From Panonychus citri (taxonomy: Eukaryota > Arthropoda > Arachnida > Trombidiformes > Tetranychidae), in NCBI RefSeq assembly GCF_014898815.1, contig NW_026515514.1:434001-498000 (forward strand): a DNA stretch of 64,000 nt, written 5' to 3'. Below the pieces are notes generated by a model. It did not search any database. It was not told the DNA's origin and saw only the letters and a list, made by a program, of their open reading frames with translations. The position numbers were made by a program, and so were the translations under genes. Each line of letters opens with the position of its first letter. Within the stretch, counting starts at the first letter, position 1. Shown piece by piece: positions 56,251-64,000 of the stretch.

Positions 56251-57700
56251 TGATTGACCATTATAATGTATTGATGATTTTAAGGCAAACTGAGAAATGG
56301 TCAAAGGTCTTTGGTCAAGCAGCAAGAGTAACGATGGTCATCAACTGGGTTCGCCGTCACTATGGTCAACTCTCTTTCTTTTTATCCAAGTGAATGTTCA
56401 ATTGGTCAACACCAAAGAATCATAGTTACCATTAAACATCAATAACATCTTTTCATCTTCAAATGACAGAAGATCAGTTGACTTTTTCGAGCCTTATTAG
56501 TGACCCCAAACCATATGGTCAATATCAGTACCGTTGACCAAAGGGTCAATTGAACGAGAAAGTGAATGAGAGAAACATTGGGTCAATAGAAGTAGAAAAG
56601 TAGAGAATGGGTCAGCCAGAAAGAGGAAAGAAAAGGAAAAGTGTTGGCGATATTGAAATGGTTCCGTGTGGTCATCATTCATTTTTGTGGTTCTTTGAAA
56701 ACTCCATTGGTCAGTTATGTCCACTTTCACTTATCTTGAGAGTAACAAAAGGTAACATTCTATTTGCGATTAAAATTTGATTATCATTAACAATCTAAAG
56801 AAAATAAAAATACATCTAATGATAATCATGATGATAAGAAGATAATTATGATGATGATGATGATGAAGATAAAGATAAGGAAACAAATCACTTGGGTGCT
56901 CACATTAAATGAGCAAAGGTAAAGAAAGAAAAAGGTAAATCTGTTTACAAAAGGAAGGAGAAAGAGAAAAGAAAATGATTGACCATTATAATGTATTGAT
57001 GATTTTAAGGCAAACTGAGAAATGGTCAAAGGTCTTTGGTCAAGCAGCAAGAGTAACGATGGTCATCAACTGGGTTCGCCGTCACTATGGTCAACTCTCT
57101 TTCTTTTTATCCAAGTGAATGTTCAATTGGTCAACACCAAAGAATCATAGTTACCATTAAACATCAATAACATCTTTTCATCTTCAAATGACAGAAGATC
57201 AGTTGACTTTTTCGAGCCTTATTAGTGACCCCAAACCATATGGTCAATATCAGTACCGTTGACCAAAGGGTCAATTGAACGAGAAAGTGAATGAGAGAGA
57301 AACATTGGGTCAATAGAAGTAGAGAAAAGTAGAGAATGGGTCAGCCAGAAAGAGGGAAAGAAAAAGGGAAAAAGTGTTGGCGATATTGAAATGGTTCCGT
57401 GTGGTCATCATTCATTTTTGTGGTTCTTTGAAAACTCCATTGGTCAGTTATGTCCACTTTCACTTATCTTGAGAGTAACAAAAGGTAACATTCTATTTGC
57501 GATTAAAATTTGATTATCATTAACAATCTAAAGAAAATAAAAATACATCTAATGATAATCATGATGATAAGAAGATAATTATGATGATGATGATGATGAA
57601 GATAAAGATAAGGAAACAATCACTTGGGTGCTCACATTAAATGAGCAAAGGTAAAGAAAGAAAAAGGTAAATCTGTTTACAAAAAGGAAGGAGAAAGAGA
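56251..57700. repeat. Two-copy tandem duplication, 725-bp period
   Basis: Copy 1 (56251-56975) and copy 2 (56976 to about 57700) are nearly identical, both beginning TGATTGACCATTATAATG and ending in a GGAAGGAGAAAGAG purine tract. They differ by a few short indels, mostly in purine runs (AACAAATC against AACAATC, GAGAAA against GAGAGAAA). Frames across it encode no recognisable protein. It lies about 2.3-3.7 kb upstream of the gene B start. Confidence 0.95.
56255..57450. promoter_or_regulatory. GGTCA/TGACC cluster inside the tandem duplication
   Basis: In copy 1, GGTCA or TGACC starts at 56255, 56299, 56313, 56336, 56364, 56404, 56501, 56517, 56535, 56544, 56581, 56610, 56670 and 56709: 14 in about 460 bases where about 0.5 is expected. 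The arrangement repeats in copy 2. It includes a DR1-like pair (GGTCAAAGGTC at 56299) and an everted pair (TGACCAAAGGGTCA at 56535). This could be a nuclear-receptor-responsive element or a satellite-like word expansion. Confidence 0.5.
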
Positions 57701-57907
57701 GAAAAAAAAGAAAGACAAGAAAGAGAAGATAAATAAAATCCCCTAAGGATATAATCTTCTTCATCATCCACATCTTCATCTTCATATTCATCATCATCTC
57801 CTAATTACACCTCATCTTTTACTTTTATCTGTAATAATAACTTATTTTTCTCAATGTTGTCTATTATTAAGGTAAAAGTAAAACATCTTCAGGTCACTAA
57901 ATCCTAA

Positions 57908-57910
<3 letters not shown>

Positions 57911-57984
<74 letters not shown>
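57911..57984. repeat. (GA)n microsatellite
   Basis: A pure GA run of about 74 bases, the longest dinucleotide run in the window. Confidence 0.95.
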
Positions 57985-57988
<4 letters not shown>

Positions 57989-59591
57989 GAAGATAAGAAT
58001 GATGATGAAGAGCAAAGCCAAGGTCGTATCATTATTATTCGACTCAATGAGAGGTCTTCATCTTTATCATCATCATCATTTTCAACATCTTATTCATCTT
58101 CTTGTTCATCATCATCTCTGATTCTCACTCACCTTGACGTAGGTCAATTGTAACTATGAAAATTGTTGGGCGATTTTGAGTTGATAGTTAATTCCTCTCA
58201 TGGTGGTATCCAGAATAATCATAATGGTTACAGGGTGGTTCTATGATGGCTCTATGATCATCATCATCATCATCTTCTTCTTCTTCTTCATAATCATCAT
58301 CATTATCATCTCTCAATGATGCTGATGTCTCTATTAGTGAATCATTTCACCTGCTTCCCTCAGGGCAAAAGTCTTCTATCTATTTCTCTTCTTTTCTCAC
58401 CCTCAATCGCTTTCTCTTCTTTTCTACCTCAGGCTTTATCATCATCATCATCATCTTCTTCTTCTTCTTCTTCTTGCCCCTACCCAAAGGAACCTTTTCT
58501 TTGGGTCATGGTTTACCTTTAATTTGGGCGAGATGAAGAAGAGCCTCTTCTAATAGTAGCTACTTTCTTCTTGTTTATCTTCTCTCTCTCTCTCTCTTTC
58601 TCTCTCCTCATCATCATCATCTTTAACCACTACCTTGAGAAGATATAATTTTACATTGGTTGATGTTCAAAATAAATTATACAAAATTGAGATGTCAATG
58701 GTTAACAATTTAATTAAGACATTTTGTTATCTTATTTATTGACCATTTCGATATCTCAATTAACATGAAAATTCATTGATAAAACTTTTTCTTAATTTTC
58801 AATTGTTGAGAATTTTTCTCTTTCCTCTTTCTCTCTCTCCAATCAGTTGATTCAATGATTCAATTTTCCTTACAATTGAATAATTAGTTTAATTGTTAGA
58901 TTAGTTGATTTATGGTTCGTAAAATAATCAACAGGTTGAGACAATTAGAAGAAAGAAAAAAAAATAAATGGAGAAAAAGTAATTGAATAAACATTAAGTC
59001 AATGAACAATCAACTGATTGTTTCCAATTGAATATTAATTGAGTTGAGAAAAATTTTTCTTCATTCCCAAGAGACTCTCAAGGTTATCAAGGTGTTTCAA
59101 TCCTTTTTTTACATCTCGAAATTGAGTTCAAAGAGAAAGAGAAATGATGATAAAGATGATGATGGTGATGATGGTGATGAAGAAGAAGAAAAAAATGAGG
59201 ATGATCTGGAAGAAAGAGAGAAAAAGAAAGAGAGATAAGAAAATTAGAAAGAGAAGAGAGAAAAAAAACTCTAATAAAGATGAAGAAAAAAGTGGATAAT
59301 AAAGCAACAAGAAGTTCGGACCACCCTAAATGGCCGGCGGAGGCACCCTAACCCTCGCCTTCTCTTCATCTTCTTCTTATGCCACCCACAGACAGACAAT
59401 CTTTATTATCCTCTCTCCATCTTCTTCTTCATCATCTTCTCTCTCTCTCTCAATCTCTATCATCTTCTTCTTCTTCATCTTCATCTTCTTGTTGTTGTTT
59501 ATAGGAGATGAAGGAAAAGGTTGATATAGAGATAACGTGAAGAAAAGGTGAAGAAAAGAAAGAGAAGATAAAGGAAATAGAAGGAAAGAGA

Positions 59592-59594
<3 letters not shown>

Positions 59595-59630
<36 letters not shown>
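59595..59630. repeat. (GA)n microsatellite
   Basis: A GA run followed by TGATGATGATGATGA, within the purine-rich DNA upstream of gene B. Confidence 0.9.
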
Positions 59631-59634
<4 letters not shown>

Positions 59635-59973
59635 GATGATGATAAGGAAGATGATAAGCGCCACCAGCCGATTCAGGGAATAAGCAAGAAGTGGTTTTAG
59701 TTTCTCTCTTGACGTTCATCTAAACGCTTATTTCATTTTTCCTCCGTTCTCATAATTTTGTTTGGTTTTTTATTCTTTCCAATTGATATTCTAGTTCTCG
59801 GATTATCATCATGGATAAAACTGATTAATTGAACAATTAATCTCTTGTTGTTAATTATCTTGTTGTTACTATTTTGTTTTCGATACAATTTATTTTCTCT
59901 CTCTCTCTCTCTCTCTCTCTCTTAATATTTTCTGTTGTTAACTTTTTTTTTCTCCCGAAATCTTATCATCATC

Positions 59974-62183
59974 ATGTCTCTTACATCAGAACAAATTAAT
60001 TCAACTTTGATGCCTTTTCGTTGTGAATATTGTCAACGGACATTTAAACACAAACGAAGTCGTGATCGTCATATTAAAATTCATACAGGTAAGTTGATTG
60101 TTATAATCCGATTAAGCGATTCAATTGATTGTTGATTGTCTCTCTATTTTTTTGTCTTGAATTGTCCAACAAAATTCTAGGTGATCGTCGATATAAATGT
60201 AATAATTGTGATTCCGCTTTCTCTCGAAGTGATCATCTTAAAATTCACATGAAAACTCATGATCACATGAAACCTCACCAATGTACAACTTGTAATCGAG
60301 GCTATTCAACGGCCGCCGCTTTAACTTCCCACAAACAGAATTGTAAACGATTACAAAATGGATTAACAGTTAACGGATCAACAAGGATTAGACCAATTCT
60401 AACACCATCAAGTATTATGTCAACAGAATCAACTAATTTAGATATGAAAAAACCTTTAATTGGGATGAACAACAATCACAATCTATTAAACGAGAAAACT
60501 ATCCACCGATCATTAAAATCACCATCAACAACAATTGACCAACGAGTCGATACATTTAAAAAGAGCCTCGAACATCAAAAACTAAAGACAAAGGTAATTC
60601 ACTTATTTACTTTGTAAGACAATAAAACAAAACATAAATGACCTTTAAAACTGACCAACAGGTAAATTAGAGATTAAAGTTTATCTGTTAATCGGTTTAA
60701 CATTAATCCTCCTAATCTATTAATACAAGAAACAACAAAAATCTATCAAATAGCAAATCAAATACAAGAATATTAATACATTTTAACTCTCGATATTTTA
60801 TCAAGAATTTACATATTTACTCAATGTATCGTTTTCTATTTACAGATAACTGACCAGGTCAATGGAAGGTCAGATAATTTTGATACAAAAAGTTTAATTA
60901 ATCAACAACAACAACAACAAGTTACTTGTGGTCTTTGTGGTAATAAATGTGCATCACTTGATATTCATATTCGTGAATCTCATTTGCATCAATTACTATT
61001 CGCTGGGCTATTACAGAACTCAATCTATTCAGCTTCGGCATTTGCTAATTGGCAACAATTAACAACACTACCACCCCCACCACCGAACCCTGGGCTTGTC
61101 GCTGCGGCTGCAGCAGCAGCAGCGGCGGTTGCTGCCTCATCATCATCATCTTCCTCTTCCTCAACATCCTCATCACCCACCATTCGTAATAATAATGGTT
61201 CCAAGTGTAAGGATGATAAGCAAACTCTTAATTTGTCCAATGGAAAATGTAAATCACCATCTCCCCAAGGAGGTTCACCTAAACGTCCCAAGTTGATGTC
61301 ACCATTGATGAACCTTTCACCCTCCTCATCTTCATCATCTTCATCTCCTCATCATCATCAGCAACATCCAACATCTACTTCAACAAATGGACCTTTAATG
61401 ATCAACACATCAGCATCTTCATCTCCATCATTTAATTCAACAAATCTTCCGTTCTTTTGTAATCAATGTTCACCTTCATCATCTTTCCCTGATTTTGAAT
61501 CATTTCGAGTTCATTTAAAGTCTCATTTGGCTGCTGGTCTAATTCATTCATCTGGTTCACTTGTTACTTCTCATCCTCATCCACCTACTCTTCCACCTTT
61601 ACCATTACCCTTACCACCACCTCAACATCATCATCAACACCATCACCATCATGGTAATTCACCTATTGAAAGATCATCATCAACATCTTCCTCATCATCT
61701 TCATCTACTTTACCTTGTCCTTATTGTGAATCAATAATTACAAGTGAATCACTTGAATCTCATATAATCAATTCACATTTAGGATCAATGGTTTCATCGT
61801 TTTCCTGTGAATCTTGTAAAAAGATATTCACCAAATCAGATGATCTAACCAAACACCTAATCGATTATCATTCCCATCACTTGTACCAATGTTCAATTTG
61901 TCGTGAAATGTTTGACACTGACGTTTCCTTGCAAGTCCATTTCCAAGTGAAACACTCGAACCAGTGCAAAGTATTCAAATGCTCAATTTGTAATCAACTT
62001 TGGTCCAATCAAGAAGATTTCAAAGTCCATCTTAAAGTGTCGCACTTTTCACCAAATACTAATGGTAATCTAGTCTCATCGCCGTATCATTCCCACTCTC
62101 ACTCTCACTCTCACACTCATTCTCACCCTCATTCTCATTCTCATAATCACCACACTCGCACCCTAATCAACATCACCATCTAA
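59974..62183 (+). pseudogene. Truncated ZNF423/Oaz-like paralogue (gene B), frameshifted near 3' end
   Basis: Exons 59974-60088, 60181-60593 and 60846-62183 (introns phase 1 and 0, GT-AG) give about 621 residues. The first intron sits exactly where gene A intron 4 does (HTG|DRRYKC). ATG 59974 opens MSLTSEQ, followed directly by the counterpart of finger 2 (CEYCQRTFKHKRSRDRHIKIH). The RRKQ exon and finger 1 are absent, and the gene A exon 3 end could not splice here in frame. Finger 4 ends SHKQNC, so its last zinc ligand is Cys. The third exon has Ala and Ser runs absent from A, then fingers matching A fingers 5-10. A one-base deletion near 62150 (relative to A) shifts the frame in the Ser/His repeat and stops at 62183, losing finger 11. 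It may be a decaying gene, a functional short protein, or an intact gene damaged by assembly errors. Confidence 0.75.
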
Positions 62184-62640
62184 ACCACAACCACAACCTT
62201 AACCATAATCACTATTCAAGTGCCTTCAATAACCTTAATCATCATTTGCCCTCTTCGTTAGTTTCCTCCACCAGTAATCTTGTTAATCCTTTCTCAATGT
62301 TTACTCCTAAATGTCAATATTTTAAATGTTCATATTGTCCTGATGAATTTCACATTGAGTATCTTCTTGAGAAACACATTCAAACAGTTCACCTCGAACC
62401 TCAATAACAATAACACGAAAATTAATCACAAGGATAAAAGTGTATCACAACCAATGAGAATGATAATCATAATGATACAAGTTCGAGATCACCAAGTCCA
62501 AAAAGGAATCAATTATCTCCCGTTATCTCTGAACAATTAACGGTAAATTGTAAACCATCGAAAACATTAAAACGGAAATCAAGTGAAATCGATATTGATA
62601 TTGAGACAACTAATGATGATTCCAATCATAATGATGATCA
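61640..62640 (+). repeat. Exonic near-identical tract 3, copy B
   Basis: Counterpart of 35472-36491 in gene A. Identity is near complete even at third codon positions, in contrast to exon sequence just upstream. All frame-breaking indels of gene B lie inside this tract. Confidence 0.85.
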
Positions 62641-62749
62641 GGAAGATGATGAAGATACTGATGAGATCTCTGTGAATATCAGTAACGATCAAGGTGATTG
62701 TGATGATAACTCAAGTCAAAGGGAAAGTCCAACGACAACAATATCTTAA
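62184..62749 (+). pseudogene. Out-of-frame 3' remnant of gene B
   Basis: Continues the homology to gene A exon 5. Finger 11 (CSYCPDEF in gene A) is still readable at about 62325-62388 but in another frame. Relative to A there are a 2-base deletion near 62392, a 3-base deletion near 62409 and a 1-base deletion near 62437. The final frame reads KTLKRKSSEIDIDIE and an acidic Asp/Glu/Ser tail unlike that of A, ending at TAA 62747-62749. The intact late frame suggests the gene was recently functional or that some indels are sequencing errors. Confidence 0.65.
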
Positions 62750-62768
62750 ATTAACTAATCTTAATTGT

Positions 62769-62774
62769 AATAAA
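62769..62774 (+). terminator. Candidate poly(A) signal AATAAA of gene B
   Basis: AATAAA lies about 20 bases after the last stop codon of the gene B homology. Its position fits, but the motif is common in AT-rich DNA. Confidence 0.3.
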
Positions 62775-63567
62775 ATTGTAATCAACAAAATCTTATCCTA
62801 AATAATAATATATATAAATTAAACATTTCATGTTCAATTAAATTGTCTCCAAGTCCAATATCACAAATGAATGATAAACAATCAGAAAGATTGTCAACAA
62901 ACGAGAAATTAATAGTTACGATAAATTGTTACGATAATTAAAAATGAAATTAGATTAATATTAATACCATAACAATGAAAATAAACAAATTATCGGATTA
63001 ACGACAAAAATGAGGCCACTTTTTGTTTGGGATAAAATCAACACTCTACTTGATGGTCAGTGATGATTTCGGACATGCAATGTTTTTTTTAGTAACAGTA
63101 ACAGTGGTCAACATTGTGATGGTCATTAAAACGATGAAATAATTTCAAGTCAGAACTTTTTTAATCACTATCAAAGTCGTTATCATAATAATGATAATAA
63201 TAATAATAGTAATAATCATCTTCCGTCTTCACCAACCATTGTAACTTTCATTCATTAATTGAATCAAGACTTGAAAGTTAAATGGTTTCACCTAGAAAAT
63301 GAAAAAAAAAATGAATGAATCAAGTTAATAATAATGACCATCGTACTTGTGGTCATCTCATCTGATAAAAGTTAATTAATGGTTTTTAATTCACCATCTT
63401 AACAATCTAATTTTGTATTCATATTTGATGGTAGGGTAACACGCGTTTCTCCTTGATTAGTGTCTCTATTTAATCATCATCATCAGGATTAGAGGGAGAG
63501 AGAGAGAAACAAAATTAAATATATTTAATATATTCTGAGCTGAGTTAATTGTTAACAACAACAAAAG

Positions 63568-63656
63568 TGCGTGTTTCCAAAACTATATCATGATGATAAT
63601 GATGATCAAGATGAAGATGAAGATGAAGATACAGTATATCTAGTTGGAAACACGCA
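63568..63656. repeat. Perfect 13-bp inverted repeat with GAT/GAA-rich spacer
   Basis: TGCGTGTTTCCAA at 63568-63580 is repeated exactly as its reverse complement at 63644-63656, with weaker pairing inward. The spacer is about 63 bases of GATGAT/GATGAA repeats. The arms are unusually GC-rich for this DNA. It could be a cruciform or hairpin RNA, or paired binding sites. Confidence 0.6.
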
Positions 63657-63721
63657 TTGGTATTAATTTGGATTGTGTGACCGAGCAACAAGAAGATGAG
63701 ACCAAGTCCGTGATGGACAAT

Positions 63722-63751
63722 TTACCACCACCACCACCACCACCACCATCA
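63722..63751. repeat. (CAC)n microsatellite
   Basis: A short CAC/ACC trinucleotide array in non-coding DNA. Confidence 0.9.
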
Positions 63752-63954
63752 CCGCGAATTAAAATTAATTTAAATTAACTCTCCAAAATGATGAATTCAA
63801 TTAACTTGACAACAAACATTAATTCATTCACAGCATCTCTTCATTCATGTTACGCCATTTCTATTACGAAAAAAAATTTTTTTTCTCACTTAACTTTTTC
63901 TTTCTTCTTAATATTATTTTCATCTCTTCTTTCCTTTTTTGCCCTCAGGCAATC

Positions 63955-63981
63955 ATCTTATATATTTATAATATATAAGAT
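63955..63981. repeat. AT-rich palindrome
   Basis: ATCTTATATAT and ATATATAAGAT form an 11-bp perfect inverted repeat with a 5-base centre. Confidence 0.7.
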
Positions 63982-64000
63982 AATGAAAACCATGTTCTTG

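Larger units (their letters stand above)
38255..59973. other. Long non-coding region between the two zinc-finger paralogues
   Basis: No coding exon is supported here. It contains near-identical copies of two gene A intronic tracts, a TIR element, a 725-bp tandem duplication, numerous microsatellites, and an apparent excess of GGTCA and AGGTAA words in both orientations. The collinear duplicate tracts suggest that much of it corresponds to the ancestral introns or 5' region of gene B. I found no match to gene A exons 1-3 in it. Confidence 0.55.
62750..64000. other. Downstream of gene B, no gene seen
   Basis: No counterpart of gene A exon 6 was found here, and no other coding exon. It contains GGTCA words near 63055-63125 and 63339-63355, an inverted repeat at 63568-63656, a (CAC)n run and an AT palindrome near the end. 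Confidence 0.5.

Noticed and set aside
56140..57050. Minus ORFs starting MLLDQRPLTISQF at both tandem copies
   Set aside because: Repeated because the DNA is duplicated; they run into microsatellite Phe/Ser tracts and show no domain.
59974..60000. Splicing of gene A exons 1-3 onto gene B as mutually exclusive 3' modules
   Set aside because: Exon 3 ends in phase 0. The only AG near the gene B start (TTACATCAG) would need phase 1, and phase 0 splicing hits a stop within seven codons.

Overview
This is an AT-rich eukaryotic nuclear window (by eye about 70% A+T) with GT-AG introns, long gene-poor stretches and many (GA)n, (CT)n and trinucleotide microsatellites. The gene families (an oxytocin/vasopressin-like receptor, an ankyrin plus SOCS-box protein, a ZNF423/ZNF521/Oaz-type zinc-finger protein) and the base composition point to an arthropod. 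A mite is a reasonable guess, but nothing in the sequence proves it. I found no tRNA, rRNA or CRISPR feature.

Layout: 1-15.3 kb has no gene I can support. 15.48-17.32 kb (minus) is a large exon of an inotocin-type GPCR carrying TM1-TM6; the TM7 exon was not found. 19.58-21.48 kb (plus) is a three-exon ankyrin-repeat gene ending in a SOCS-box-like segment. 21.5-26.9 kb is low-complexity intergenic DNA with a GC-richer inverted repeat and a small broken ORF. 26.92-38.25 kb (plus) is a complete six-exon ZNF423/ZNF521/Oaz-like gene (gene A): about 1277 residues, 17 C2H2-type fingers and an N-terminal RRKQ motif. 38.3-59.9 kb is non-coding and holds a 762-bp TIR element, a 725-bp tandem duplication and dense GGTCA half-sites. 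59.97-62.18 kb (plus) is a truncated, frame-broken paralogue (gene B).

The most interesting structure is the A/B paralogue pair. Three tracts in locus A (two intronic, one exonic) recur almost identically in locus B in the same order and orientation: 28.9, 31.3 and 35.5 kb match 41.2, 50.5 and 61.6 kb. More diverged matches lie between them. Patchy near-identity inside an older duplication suggests gene conversion, or an assembly artefact that must be excluded. Gene B lacks the N-terminal exons and C-terminal fingers, and its exonic tract carries small deletions that break the frame.

A second unexplained signal is a strong local excess of GGTCA/TGACC, the nuclear-receptor half-site core, upstream of gene B: 14 copies in about 460 bp, doubled by the tandem duplication, against roughly background frequency in the first 15 kb.
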